From WHSW01 sp963729075 (lineage in GTDB: Bacteria; Actinomycetota; Thermoleophilia; Solirubrobacterales; 70-9): a stretch of DNA of 64,000 nucleotides. The notes below the pieces were generated by a model. That model had not been told where the DNA came from, searched no databases, and saw only the letters and a list, made by a program, of their open reading frames with translations. This document shows, piece after piece, positions 53,912-62,937 of this stretch (position 1 is its first letter; every line of letters begins with the position of its first letter). The DNA lies in contig CAVSMU010000018.1 in the NCBI GenBank assembly GCA_963729075.1, positions 280,053 through 344,052 of the forward strand. The letters run 5' to 3'. The position numbers were made by a program, and so were the translations under genes.

Positions 53912-55462
53912 TCAGCCGCTCGCGGTTCCCCTACGCTCGGTCCTCACCTCGACCTCCTCGACCTCGCCGGCCTCGAGGTCGATCATCAGCTCGCGCCCCG
54001 ACAGCAGCGGCAGGCGCCGGCCGACGATGCAGCCGAGGACGAGCCGGAAGGTGTTGACGGCGAGTTCCGCGCGCTCGCCGCGCGCGGCGCAGTCGGCCGG
54101 CATCCGCTGAGCGTTGAGGATCGCGAAGCGGGCGTCGAGTTGCTCCTGCGACCAGTCACTGAGCGGGCGGTGAAACTCGATCCCGAACTTCGGGCCGTGG
54201 TCGCCCTGGATCACGATGATCGCGTTCGGGTCGCGCGCCTCGATCCGATCGATTGTGCGCAGGAGGCTGCGGTTGAGGCACTTGATCGATTGGCCGTACT
54301 GCTCGCCGCCCTCACCTAACGCCTCGCCCCAGTAGTCGATCTCGGGGTCCGTCAGGTCGTCGCGCAGGGCGCAGCCCTCCAGATAGCGGTACGGCGGGTG
54401 TGGGGTCAGCAGGTGCGCAAGGGACAACACCGGCTGGGCCGAGCGCTCGCGCGCAACCTCGCGCACCACGTCCTCGGGCGAGAGGTAGCCGCGAATCGGG
54501 CTGAGGCGAACGCCGAGCGCCGGCAGCACCGTGATCAGCGGAGTCGCCCCGAGGATCGCGACTTCCCGCTCGCCGCCGACACCCTCGAGCTGTCCGCCCT
54601 CGGGCTGGATGCAGATGTCGACCTGGTCGCCGCACTCGAAGGACGAGTAGTCGCTGGCGAAGGCGAACTCGTAGCCGAGGCGGCTGAAGGCTTCGACGAC
54701 CTCGTTCTGGCCGTCGATGGCATCGAAGAATGGAGTGTGGTCGTCGAGCTCCCCGGGCTCGGCCGGATAGCCCATCGACAGGGTCGAGGCGAGCGACAGG
54801 AAGGTCACCGGGTAGGCGGCTGTCGCCAAATCGTGAACCCGGAAGCCCCGCCGGGTCAGGGCGTCGAGAAAGGCGTGGTTGTCGTAGCCGATCGTGCGCT
54901 CGAGCTGATCCGCGCGCCCGTAGCCGTCGAGGAGAAAGAAGTAGACGTCGGGGGCACGCTCGGGCCGGGCCAGGTCGCCGACCCGCGGGGCGGCGGCGCT
55001 GAGATCGGCAGCCGGCGACGTCGCCCTGAAGATCGCGTACTGAACCACCGGCAGCGCTAACAGCAGGGCCCCGGCTACAGCGGCGTAGTTCCAACTCAGG
55101 GGATGCCGGGAGATCCGGATCGCGAGCACGAGCGCCGCGGCGAACAGCGCCAGCCAGATCAGGCCCGCGACCGCGTCGGATTCGAGGCCCACGACCTCCG
55201 CCAACGAGCGCGCGATCTGGAACTGAAAAAGGACGAACGAGAGCGCGGCGAAGATCACCGCGGCGCGCTCACGGGCAGCCGGCCCGCCGCGGCGGTCGGC
55301 GACCAACACCGCCGCGATCCCGGGGACCAGCAAAAAGAGCGCGTAGAGGCCGAGGGCGGCCTCCGGGTCGAGGTCGGCGCGATTCGAGTTGAGAAAGACC
55401 GCGAACGGGAGCGCCGAGAACAGCGCCACGGTCAGCACCGGGCGCCACCAGGTGGCGTTCAC
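53912..55462 (-). CDS. membrane protein of the alkaline phosphatase/sulfatase superfamily
   Basis: 516 residues, GTG start overlapping the downstream-written neighbour (GTGA). Five N-terminal helices (about 8-145) carry an outside domain opening with PDVYFFLLDGYGRADQ (first metal Asp) and ending IVIQGDHGPKFGIEF (late metal Asp/His). It has the layout of LtaS/OpgB-type phosphoglycerol or phosphoethanolamine transferases and of sulfatases; which reaction is unknown. Third gene of a cassette with the fusion methyltransferase. Confidence 0.85.
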   Translation of the reverse strand: MNATWWRPVLTVALFSALPFAVFLNSNRADLDPEAALGLYALFLLVPGIAAVLVADRRGGPAARERAAVIFAALSFVLFQFQIARSLAEVVGLESDAVAGLIWLALFAAALVLAIRISRHPLSWNYAAVAGALLLALPVVQYAIFRATSPAADLSAAAPRVGDLARPERAPDVYFFLLDGYGRADQLERTIGYDNHAFLDALTRRGFRVHDLATAAYPVTFLSLASTLSMGYPAEPGELDDHTPFFDAIDGQNEVVEAFSRLGYEFAFASDYSSFECGDQVDICIQPEGGQLEGVGGEREVAILGATPLITVLPALGVRLSPIRGYLSPEDVVREVARERSAQPVLSLAHLLTPHPPYRYLEGCALRDDLTDPEIDYWGEALGEGGEQYGQSIKCLNRSLLRTIDRIEARDPNAIIVIQGDHGPKFGIEFHRPLSDWSQEQLDARFAILNAQRMPADCAARGERAELAVNTFRLVLGCIVGRRLPLLSGRELMIDLEAGEVEEVEVRTERRGTASG

Positions 55463-56877
55463 AGGGGGCGGGCCTCGAACAGCACCCGGCTGCCGAGACG
55501 CTCGCGCCGGGCCATGGCGAAGCGGCGCTGGAGCAGACCCTCGAAGCTCTCGAGCCCGTAGTCGGGGTGGGCGTGCTCGCGCTTGCGGGCGAGCAGGCGG
55601 GCGACCATCGGGTCCTCGCGGGTCGGAAACTCGATCACGACTGCCGCGCCGAGGTCGGCGAGCCAATCGACGATCGCGGCGAGCGGGACGTTGGCGCCGA
55701 TCGCGAGGTGGTGGACGAGCGCGAGGGCAAGTACGAGGTCCGGGCGCCCGCGCTGCTCGAGGCGCTCGCGCTCGGTCCCACGCCAGCCCATGTTCGGGGA
55801 GGAGTCGACGAGGTCCTGCGCGAGCGGCAGGATCCGCTTGGCAGCCTCGCCTCGGAGCTCGCGGTAGAGGCGGTCAACGGCCACCTCGTCGGCGTCGATG
55901 GCGACCACGTACGCGCCGGCGCCGGCGGCCACGCGGCTGAAGCGCCCGTCGTTGCAGCCGAGGTCCCAGACGAGCCGCGGCGCTGCGTCGCCGACCGCCG
56001 ACTCGACGAAGCGCTCCTTGGCGCGCAGCCCGGCCTCATCGTAGGTCGAGATCTCGCGGTACTCCGACCACTCCGATTTCCCCGGCTTCCAGTCGAGCCT
56101 GCGCACGAGCCGCGCCAGGCGGTCGACGTTGGCCTTGATCAGCTCGGGTTTGAAGCCCGCGCGCTTGAGCTCCGCGCGGGCGGTCGTCGCGCTGCGCTGC
56201 GAGTGGCGACGTTCGAGCCGGGCGTGCAGGACCACGTTGGTGAGCACCCCCCGGCGAAAACGGTCGCGCAGCGAGATCAGGTTGCGCATCTGCTCCGGGC
56301 TGATCCCGTCGAGCTGGCCTCGCAGCAAAGGCCGGTAGGGGACCCCGCGATAGCTCTGGAGCATCAGCGGATAGAGGAACTGCATGCAGAACTGGCGGTA
56401 GCCGAACCACGGCTCGCCCTCGGGCAAGCGCTCGAACGAGCCGATGTCGATGAACACCGGGGCGGCGGCGCGCCACTGGATGTTGTAGGGCGTGGCGTCC
56501 TTGAGGATCAGCCCTTCTTCGAGCGCGCCGGACATCAGCTCGAGGGTCAGCAGCGCGGCGTCGCGGAGCATCGAGAACGGCCACTCGAACGGCCACGACA
56601 GAAACGGGACCCGCTCGTGACGAAGGACGGCGGCGAAACCGGCCGGCGGCCGGCACTCCGGCGGCGGGACGAGGTCGCTGACCGGTTCGGTCCTGACGAC
56701 GGTGCCCGCCTCCTGCGCCTCGGCGAAGAAGCGGGAGGCCGCGAGCGCCTCGTACTCGGCGAGCGCGTCGGGGCTCAGGCTGCGAAGGATCTCGTCGCCG
56801 GCGGCGAACACGCGACTGTCGTAGTCGCGAAACGAGCCGCCGATCCAGCTTGCGTCTGTGCTCGTCGGGTCGGACAC
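55459..56877 (-). CDS. kinase-like/SAM-methyltransferase fusion protein (NoeA-like)
   Basis: 472 residues from GTG. The N-terminal half looks like a kinase C-lobe: GLILKDATPYN has Asp127 with Asn132 five residues on (HRDxxxxN spacing), and PVFIDIGSFE has Asp144-Ile-Gly (DFG-like); no glycine loop is evident. The C-terminal half (about 290-472) is a class I methyltransferase with LVWDLGCNDGRFSR (motif I), VVAIDADEVAVDR and LALALVHHL. Similar proteins sit in capsule and nodulation-factor loci and are called NoeA-like. Together with the membrane phosphatase-superfamily gene it may modify a surface glycan end. Confidence 0.85.
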   Translation of the reverse strand: MSDPTSTDASWIGGSFRDYDSRVFAAGDEILRSLSPDALAEYEALAASRFFAEAQEAGTVVRTEPVSDLVPPPECRPPAGFAAVLRHERVPFLSWPFEWPFSMLRDAALLTLELMSGALEEGLILKDATPYNIQWRAAAPVFIDIGSFERLPEGEPWFGYRQFCMQFLYPLMLQSYRGVPYRPLLRGQLDGISPEQMRNLISLRDRFRRGVLTNVVLHARLERRHSQRSATTARAELKRAGFKPELIKANVDRLARLVRRLDWKPGKSEWSEYREISTYDEAGLRAKERFVESAVGDAAPRLVWDLGCNDGRFSRVAAGAGAYVVAIDADEVAVDRLYRELRGEAAKRILPLAQDLVDSSPNMGWRGTERERLEQRGRPDLVLALALVHHLAIGANVPLAAIVDWLADLGAAVVIEFPTREDPMVARLLARKREHAHPDYGLESFEGLLQRRFAMARRERLGSRVLFEARPL

Positions 56878-56915
56878 GCGGTGCGCCGAGCCGGCTGCGG
56901 CCCGAGGCGCTTTCC

Positions 56916-57113
56916 CTAGCCCTGCGCGCTCCCCGGTCCCGATCGCTCGGGGTCGGCCTGCGCGTCGCTTCGCGAGCCGCGGCGGAAGATCGAGGTGACG
57001 CGTCCCCACCACAGCTTCGCGGTCACCGCCAAGGCGGCGACTCCGCCGAGAATCGCCTGCAAGATGACGCTCCCGGTGCCCGGGTCCAAATAGCCCATCA
57101 ACGTGGGGAACAT
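56916..57113 (-). CDS. small membrane protein (DPGTGS family)
   Basis: 65 residues: LMGYLDPGTGSVILQAILGGVAALAVTAKLWWGRV, one helix with a conserved DPGTGS before it, then a short charged tail. This small protein is commonly found at the start of such methyltransferase/sulfatase cassettes; function unknown, perhaps membrane recruitment of the fusion protein, which starts 38 bases further on the minus strand. Confidence 0.75.
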   Translation of the reverse strand: MFPTLMGYLDPGTGSVILQAILGGVAALAVTAKLWWGRVTSIFRRGSRSDAQADPERSGPGSAQG

Positions 57114-57168
57114 CGAATCCTCTCTCGTTACGCCCGGCGTCTCCCCGGCCCGGCGGCGGCGAATATAG

Positions 57169-57576
57169 CTACTTCTGACTACCCGAGAGCCCGGCGGCTT
57201 CGAAGGCGTCGGCCTTGTCGACCCAGTGGGTCACTCGAACCACCCTGCCGTCGCGCACGATCCACACCTCCCAGAAGTGCAGATCCACCGTTGCCCCGCT
57301 GCCTTTCCCGCGTCCCCACTGATGAAGGTGAACGGCCACCGCGTCCCGAGCGTCGATCACCTCCTCGACCTCATATGCCCAGTCCTCGAACGCGCCCACC
57401 CAGCGCCGGAAGAACTCGCGCACGCCGTCGGCGCCACGGGAGGTGGCGGGGACATCAGGTATCGCAAGCGCGCCGACCTCCCACACGACATCCTCGTCGA
57501 AGATGTCCCAGGCGGCCGGGTCCTCTCGGGCGTGGTCCAAGAAGCTCCTGACGACCCGCACGTTCTCCTGCGACAT
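57169..57576 (-). CDS. SnoaL/NTF2-like family protein
   Basis: 135 residues: ENVRVVRSFLDHAREDPAAWDIFDEDVVWEVGAL, then FRRWVGAFEDWAYEVEEVIDARDAVAVHLHQWGRGKGSG, typical of NTF2-like small folds. A distant relative of the gene at 25249. Function unknown. Confidence 0.8.
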   Translation of the reverse strand: MSQENVRVVRSFLDHAREDPAAWDIFDEDVVWEVGALAIPDVPATSRGADGVREFFRRWVGAFEDWAYEVEEVIDARDAVAVHLHQWGRGKGSGATVDLHFWEVWIVRDGRVVRVTHWVDKADAFEAAGLSGSQK

Positions 57577-57631
57577 CGCCCGCTCAGTATCTCGCTCTGG
57601 CCGTGACCTAGCCGGGTTGTAGCTCTCCTGC

Positions 57632-59062
57632 CTACAGGTCGTAGGAGATTCCGTCGATCCCGTTGACCCGCATCCGCGCCTGCAGGGAGGCGAGCTTCGG
57701 GCTGGTCGGCGCCACCGCCTCGGCTACCTTCATGGCCGAGTAGAGCGCTGTCTCCTGAAGGTCGGCGCCGGTCGTGTGTGCGCCGCTGAAGTAGAGCCCG
57801 TGGCGGCCCTGCAGCGGACGCAGCGCTCGGGTGGCCGCGATGGCGCGCGGGGTGATCAGCGGGTGCTTGAAGCGCCGCTCCAAGAGGATCCGCTTGGGAT
57901 CGGCGCGCCGTCGCTGCGCCCAGGACTTGAACACGTCGACCGTCGCGCCCGACGGCAGGGGATCGTGCAGAGCGCCGACCCACGCGCTGCCCTCGCACTC
58001 GCGTCCGTCGACCCCCGCGTTGTAGGCGGTCCAGTACGTCCGGTCGGGGTACATGTATGCCGGGTCCTTGTGGATCAGCAGGCGCGAGTCGAAGTACCTG
58101 TACTGGTCCAGCAGCGCGGTGACGTCGCGGAGCGCGGACAGCGGCCGCAGCAGCCTGCGACTGACGCGCGGCGGCGCGTTGATCACCAGGTACCGGTACG
58201 GGCCCTTCCGGCCGGCGGGCGTGCGCAGCGTCCAGCCGTCGCTGCTCCGGGACAAGGCGCGCACCGGTGAGTTGCGGTGGACCCGCGCCGCGGGCACGCG
58301 ATCCAGCAGGCGCCGAAGATTGCCTTGGAGGCCGATCCTCGAGGTGTACGTCGTGGCGCCGGAGGTGGGGTCGGGCGGGAACGCGAGCGCGAAAGTCTGC
58401 AGGATCGAGCGCGCCGACACGCGCTCGGCGTCGGCCCGCGAGCACCCGATGGTCGCGGTGATCCACGGATACAGCACGTCTGCCTTGAACGCCGAATCCA
58501 GAGGCAGCGACACGATCCACTCATCGACGGTGGTCTCCCAGGCCAGCCCGTCGAGGACCGCCTGCCGCGCGAGCTGCGTGAGGGAGGCGAACCCGAGCGC
58601 GTTGGGCAGCGTGTCGAGCGGATGGGTCGACGTGAACCGCGGCGGGCCGCCGCCGGTCATTGGGAACACGCACAGGCTGCCCGGCGACACGTGCGTCTGG
58701 CGCGAGTTGGGGTTCGCGGGGTCGTAGAGGCCGAGCTCCTCGAGAAGCGTGACGTAGAGCGGGTGGGTGTCGGGATGGAAGAACTGCGCGCCGAGATCAA
58801 CTGCGACGCGATGCCCCTTGTAGTCGATGGTCCGCGAATCGCAGTGCCCGCCGATCCGCGAGCGCGCTTCGAAGACGTCCACGTCGTGTGTGCCGGCGAG
58901 GAAGTACGCGGCGGCGACGCCGCCGGCGCCCGCGCCGATGACGGCGACGCGGTCTCGCTTGGCGGCTTGGGCGGGTGCGGCCAGGGTCGCGCCGGCACCG
59001 AGCGCGCCCAAGCCGACCGCGGCGCCCTTGAGGATCTCCCGGCGAGTCAACGGCGTGGACAC
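57632..59062 (-). CDS. Tat-exported FAD-dependent amine-oxidase-like oxidoreductase
   Basis: 476 residues from GTG. A twin-arginine signal (TRREILKGAAVGLGALGAGATLAAPAQA) suggests export with FAD already bound. Then VIGAGAGGVAAAYFLAG (FAD dinucleotide loop), FEARSRIGGHCDSRT and a late YFSGAHTTGADLQETALYSA segment. It is of the NAD(P)-binding/flavin-containing amine oxidoreductase group; substrate unknown. Confidence 0.88.
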   Translation of the reverse strand: MSTPLTRREILKGAAVGLGALGAGATLAAPAQAAKRDRVAVIGAGAGGVAAAYFLAGTHDVDVFEARSRIGGHCDSRTIDYKGHRVAVDLGAQFFHPDTHPLYVTLLEELGLYDPANPNSRQTHVSPGSLCVFPMTGGGPPRFTSTHPLDTLPNALGFASLTQLARQAVLDGLAWETTVDEWIVSLPLDSAFKADVLYPWITATIGCSRADAERVSARSILQTFALAFPPDPTSGATTYTSRIGLQGNLRRLLDRVPAARVHRNSPVRALSRSSDGWTLRTPAGRKGPYRYLVINAPPRVSRRLLRPLSALRDVTALLDQYRYFDSRLLIHKDPAYMYPDRTYWTAYNAGVDGRECEGSAWVGALHDPLPSGATVDVFKSWAQRRRADPKRILLERRFKHPLITPRAIAATRALRPLQGRHGLYFSGAHTTGADLQETALYSAMKVAEAVAPTSPKLASLQARMRVNGIDGISYDL

Positions 59063-59375
59063 AGGCGCCGAGCGTACGGCACCCGGTGGGCGACGCACCA
59101 TCGCGCCGCCCGCGTTCGCTGCTCTCCGTTTAGTACCTCGGCTTGTACCCCACGGCGCCCCGGGCGGGTGAGGATTGGCGCGGCGTTTGGCGCGCACTCC
59201 CTTCGCCGTTTGGTTGGTAGGTGTCCCGATCCGAGCGTGACAGCGACGAGCCAACCGGGCGCGGAGCCGAGCCCTCTTGAACACGGCTGGAGTCGCCGCG
59301 CTGGGTCTGCTCAGGGGCTGTAGTCCTAGGCTGCGGTGCCGACGCTTGCAAACCGCAATTGCTCGGAGGACGCTC

Positions 59376-59981
59376 ATGCCGGACACCACCTGCCACATGT
59401 CGATCTCGCTCGATGGCTTCGTCGCCGGGCCGGACCAGAGCCGGGAGAATCCGCTGGGGAAGCGCGGCAGGGAGGTCCATAGCTGGCACCTCGGCGACGA
59501 GCGCGCGAACGACGCCGACGCGACGGCAGAGGGCTGGCTCATGCGACCGCGCGGGGCCTACGTGATGGGCCGCAACATGTTCGGGCCGATCCGCGGCGAG
59601 TGGGATGAGGACTGGGATGGATGGTGGGGCTCCGAGCCGCCCTACCACGCGCCGGTCTTCGTGCTCACCCACCACGCCCGCGAGCCGGTCGAGATGGAGG
59701 GCGGCACGAGCTTCCACTTCGTCACCCAGGGCTTCGAGGCCGCATACGCGCAGGCGCGTGAGACGGCCGGCGAGGATGGCATCGACATCGCGGGCGGCGC
59801 CTCGACCGTCCGTCAGGCGCTCGCCGCCGGAGTGATCGACGAACTCACGCTCGACGTGGCCCCCGTCCTGTTAGGTTCCGGCGAGCGGCTGTTCGACGGA
59901 GTCGAGTCACTCGGGTTCGAGCCGGTCGAGGTGCTCCACTCTCCGCTCGCCACGCACATCCGCTACCGGCGGGCGGGGTGA
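59376..59981 (+). CDS. dihydrofolate-reductase-like (RibD C-terminal) family protein
   Basis: 201 residues; ATG with GGAGGA 5 bases before it. MSISLDGFVAGPDQS is the typical start of the family, then YVMGRNMFG and DGIDIAGGASTVRQALAAGVIDELTLDVAPVLLGSGERLFDG, the NADPH-binding and end motifs. Reductase of unknown substrate; distinct from true folate DHFR. Confidence 0.93.
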   Translation: MPDTTCHMSISLDGFVAGPDQSRENPLGKRGREVHSWHLGDERANDADATAEGWLMRPRGAYVMGRNMFGPIRGEWDEDWDGWWGSEPPYHAPVFVLTHHAREPVEMEGGTSFHFVTQGFEAAYAQARETAGEDGIDIAGGASTVRQALAAGVIDELTLDVAPVLLGSGERLFDGVESLGFEPVEVLHSPLATHIRYRRAG

Positions 59982-60155
59982 GTGAGGAGATAGCCGCTTT
60001 GGACTGCCATGAAGAAGGGCCTCCGTCAATGGCGCGACCGCCCTCGCGCGTCTCTGCCTCGGCGCGCTATGGGAGAGGAACGAGCCGCGAGTGTTGCGTC
60101 GCAGCTTTTTTGCCGGTGGCATGCGACGCCGCCGTCGACGGCTCATGATGGAACG

Positions 60156-60956
60156 ATGATGGCGTTTGCGCCGACGCATCGCGGACTGGGCGTAACGGCC
60201 AGTCTGGACGCGGGAGTCGCCCGCGAGCTGGCGGCTCAGTGCGAGGAGCTCGGGTACCACTCGCTTTGGTCAAACGACGAGCCGGACGCCCGCGGTCTCG
60301 ACACGCTTGCGGCATTCTCCGCGGCCACCGCGAAGCTCCAGCTCGGTGTGGGCGTCTTGCCGCTGCACCGCTATCAGCCAGCCCAGATTGCGGCGGAGGT
60401 TGACCGCCTCGAGATCGATCCCGCGAGATTGTGGCTAGGGATCGGGTCCGGTGCGCTCTCTCGACAGATCGACGCAATCCAGCGGGCGGTGGCGGAGCTT
60501 CGCGCGCTTCTGCCCAAGGCGACCCGCCTCGTCGTGGCCGCCATGCGGCCGCGACTGTGCCGTCTCGGGGGAGGTGTTGCTGATGGCGTGCTTCTGAATT
60601 GGATGCTGCCCGGGCAAGCGGCACGGGCGCGCGGATGGGTACGTGAGGGAGCGGAAGGGCGGGGGCACAGCGCCCCGATCGTCGCGTCGTACGTACGGGT
60701 CGCGCTGGGCCCGGGAGCGAATCGGCGTCTTCGTGAGGAGGAGGGTTTCTATCGCAGCATCAACGAGGGCCACCGGAAGCACTTCGCAGCCATGGATGTC
60801 GCGGTCGGAAGCGTGGGGATCGAAGCCTCGGACCGGTCCGACCTCCTCGAGGCACTGGCCCCGTACCACTCCGCTCTCGACCTTCCGATCGTGCGTGTGC
60901 TCGCCGACGCGGACGCGACCTCGCTTGGGGCCGTCGCCGACGCGGCGGCGCCATGA
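60156..60956 (+). CDS. LLM-class flavin-dependent oxidoreductase
   Basis: 266 residues, TIM-barrel F420/FMN type: LGVTASLDAGVARELAAQCEELGYHSLWSND, then LQLGVGVLPLHRYQPAQIAAEVDRL and PARLWLGIGSG. Shorter than the usual 300-340 residues, lacking part of the middle insertion, so the substrate range may be narrow. Two ATGs (60156, 60159) are possible; no clear ribosome binding site. Confidence 0.85.
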   Translation: MMAFAPTHRGLGVTASLDAGVARELAAQCEELGYHSLWSNDEPDARGLDTLAAFSAATAKLQLGVGVLPLHRYQPAQIAAEVDRLEIDPARLWLGIGSGALSRQIDAIQRAVAELRALLPKATRLVVAAMRPRLCRLGGGVADGVLLNWMLPGQAARARGWVREGAEGRGHSAPIVASYVRVALGPGANRRLREEEGFYRSINEGHRKHFAAMDVAVGSVGIEASDRSDLLEALAPYHSALDLPIVRVLADADATSLGAVADAAAP

Positions 60957-61009
60957 CCACAGCCGTCGCGGCAAGGTGGCGCACACTGCAATCGGTGCAT
61001 CACCAGCGA

Positions 61010-61050
61010 TGGAGCTAGCGGGACTCGAACCCGCGACCTCCTGATTGCGA
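61010..61050 (-). other. tRNA 3'-half remnant, candidate attachment site
   Basis: On the minus strand: anticodon-arm 3' side (AATCAGG), variable bases, a perfect T-arm GCGGG-TTCGAGT-CCCGC and acceptor strand TAGCTCC plus discriminator A. The 5' half (a matching GGAGCTA about 70 bases away) is absent and no CCA is encoded, so this is not a working tRNA gene. Such 3' pieces are left at the ends of integrated elements. Confidence 0.7.
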
Positions 61051-61171
61051 AGCGGGGCGACGCTCGGAGCAGGGGAGCGGCGCTTGCGGCTCTATCAAGC
61101 GGAATCTGCCCGACGCGCTGGGAACGCAGCCAACGTCGGATAGCCGTGGATTACGCGGGATCACGCTCGAT

Positions 61172-61200
61172 TTGGGCACCAGAACGCGTTTGGTGCCCAA
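61172..61200. repeat. perfect 10-bp inverted repeat
   Basis: TTGGGCACCA (61172-61181) and TGGTGCCCAA (61191-61200) around GAACGCGTT. Could be a terminator stem without a T-run, or a recombinase arm site near the tRNA remnant. Confidence 0.55.
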
Positions 61201-61315
61201 TGGATGCTGTGCTCCACTGTCGCTTCCACGCGGAAGCAGAAGCCTGACCTGCATCTGGTAGAAACCTTCGTTCGCCGATGACGCCTGCCACGTCCACGGC
61301 GAGATAATCCCCTTC

Positions 61316-61570
61316 ATGGCAGAGGAGACGCGACGTCGACCCTTGCTGGGGCGGCTGGCGGAGCTCGGCTGGTTCGCTCGGCATGGCGAGGTCGCCGCTA
61401 CGCAGGCGCTGGCGATGCTGCTCGAGGAGCGGCAACTCAGGGATGCTCTCCTGAGGCACCTACACGTATCTCTTGACTGCAGCGGAGCCGCGCTCGCTGA
61501 CGAACTGGCCGTCAGGATCGAAGAGATCAGGGCAGTAGCCGCAGGTTCTGAGTCCTCGCCTCCGTCGTAG
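61316..61570 (+). CDS. small protein of unknown function
   Basis: 84 residues, mostly helical (GRLAELGWFARHGEVAATQALAMLLEERQLRDALLRHL). No family recognised. ATG start; no strong ribosome binding site. First gene to the right of the tRNA remnant. Confidence 0.5.
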   Translation: MAEETRRRPLLGRLAELGWFARHGEVAATQALAMLLEERQLRDALLRHLHVSLDCSGAALADELAVRIEEIRAVAAGSESSPPS

Positions 61571-61620
61571 TAGCTGCCCGCTCGCGCCTTTCTCGTTTGC
61601 TCCGGTTACGGTTGGATGGC

Positions 61621-61827
61621 GTGAGCTACACGACGACCAATAATCGGCTGCAGATCACGACGCAGGACGGGCAGAACCCCGCGGAGCGGATTCACGAGGA
61701 CGCGGGGGATGGGACGCCGGTCTGCAACATCGCCCTGCGCCCGTACAAGGGCCAGCCGGTGACCTTCACATCCAGGGGCCCCGGCGAAGTTACCTGCGGT
61801 AACTGCGAGCGGGCGATGTCTCGCTAG
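61621..61827 (+). CDS. small protein with a C-terminal CxxC
   Basis: 68 residues from GTG: LQITTQDGQNPAERIHEDAGDGTPVCNIALRPYKGQPVTF ending EVTCGNCERAMSR. The CxxC with an earlier Cys could bind zinc, as in small phage or plasmid proteins that open with a DUF-type strand. TTG 61597 is a less likely start. Function unknown. Confidence 0.5.
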   Translation: MSYTTTNNRLQITTQDGQNPAERIHEDAGDGTPVCNIALRPYKGQPVTFTSRGPGEVTCGNCERAMSR

Positions 61828-61892
61828 GGAGGGCCTCGCGCTCAGCGACGGCGATTTGTCAGTCCGAGCCCCTGCTCAGCGACCTTCATTGC

Positions 61893-62681
61893 ATGATGGC
61901 ACCACCGGAGAGGCCGCATGAGGAGACGCCCGCGACCTTCGATCCCGTGGCGTTCGTCGAGAAGCACGACTGGACGTTCGCGAAGACGATGCCGCACATC
62001 CCCCACGAGTATGTGGTCCGCGGAAAGAACGGCTGCGATGGAGGGGACTGGGACGCCTTCGCAGCCCACATCGCCAGGCACGGATACAGGGCGCGGTGGA
62101 CATCCCCGAGCGGTCGGCAGACAGACAACGTCTATCTCGAGCTCGGCGACTGGAAGTTCTGGGTCATTCCTCCGGTGATCAACCGTGAGCGAATCGCAGA
62201 CAGCACTACCGAGCGGCTCGACCCAGGCACCGCGGCAGCTGATCACTCAGGGCCAAAACCCAACCGCAGCGAAGAAGCGACAGCGAAGGCAGCAGCGACC
62301 GAGGCGGAAATGACCATGCGCGAGGCCGAGGGGTTCATCGCCTCCGTTCCGTGGCGCCACGTGAAGATGGTTCCGGTCGGTCAGGGCCTGACCGAAGAGG
62401 AGGCGATCAAGCGGTGGGGCGAGTACCGCCACATCACGCCCGACCCGCACGAGTACGTGATCAAGGAGTGGCGCGAGGTCGACGCCGAGCAGTTCGACGC
62501 GTTCGTCAGGCTGATCAAAGCGGATGGTTACCGAGCCAAGTACGCCGCGCCGTATCGACCCGACTACGTGATGACGAACCGCTACCTCGAGCTAGACGGC
62601 TGGTGCTACTGGTTCATCTATCCGAACATGCTTAATCGGGAGCGGGCCGAGCATCGGAAGCACGAGCCGATCCCGAGTTAG
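61893..62681 (+). CDS. protein with two copies of an uncharacterised domain
   Basis: 262 residues. Copy 1 (about 25-100): WTFAKTMPHIPHEYVVRG...WDAFAAHIARHGYRARW...NVYLELGDWKFWVIPPVINRER. Copy 2 (about 150-250): WRHVKMVP...PHEYVIKEW...FDAFVRLIKADGYRAKY...NRYLELDGWCYWFIYPNMLNRER. The shared core (HEYV-x-GY-A-YLE-W-x-W-NRER) suggests an internal duplication; single-copy relatives occur as unknown proteins in mobile regions. Function unknown. Confidence 0.7.
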   Translation: MMAPPERPHEETPATFDPVAFVEKHDWTFAKTMPHIPHEYVVRGKNGCDGGDWDAFAAHIARHGYRARWTSPSGRQTDNVYLELGDWKFWVIPPVINRERIADSTTERLDPGTAAADHSGPKPNRSEEATAKAAATEAEMTMREAEGFIASVPWRHVKMVPVGQGLTEEEAIKRWGEYRHITPDPHEYVIKEWREVDAEQFDAFVRLIKADGYRAKYAAPYRPDYVMTNRYLELDGWCYWFIYPNMLNRERAEHRKHEPIPS

Positions 62682-62937
62682 CCAAGTCTTCTGCCCTTCT
62701 GAGCTGAAGTGCTTCCGGCTCCTCCTTCGCGCGACGACGGGCAGCGACGGCTCCGAGATCACGCGGAGGCAGCAGCGCCCGCAACTCGCCTTGCGGACGG
62801 CCGATCAGGGGGATGACCTGAACGTCGGCGACAACGTCTTCCACCTCAACCACAACATCGCGCCCAGCGGACGCTGAAAGCGATGAGTTTGGCTGCGGAT
62901 CGCGGTCTCAGCCCGTAACCAACCGATTGGAGTGGAG
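62682..62937. other. gap without a supported gene
   Basis: 256 bases; a 73-codon frame on the minus strand (62632-62853) from GTG overlaps the end of the previous gene and has no recognisable product. Nothing else seen. Confidence 0.4.

Larger units (their letters stand above)
60957..61315. other. non-coding stretch with tRNA remnant and hairpin
   Basis: 359 bases without a supportable gene. It holds the tRNA 3'-half remnant (61010-61050) and a 10-base inverted repeat (61172-61200); between them and up to 61315 I see no other signal. GC content is lower than upstream. Confidence 0.6.

Noticed and set aside
61015..61317. 100-codon frame on the minus strand
   Set aside because: Runs through the tRNA remnant; a typical spurious frame.
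62632..62853. 73-codon frame on the minus strand (DVQVIPLIGRPQGELRALLPPRDL)
   Set aside because: Vaguely antitoxin-like, but overlaps the preceding gene, has no ribosome binding site and no partner toxin.
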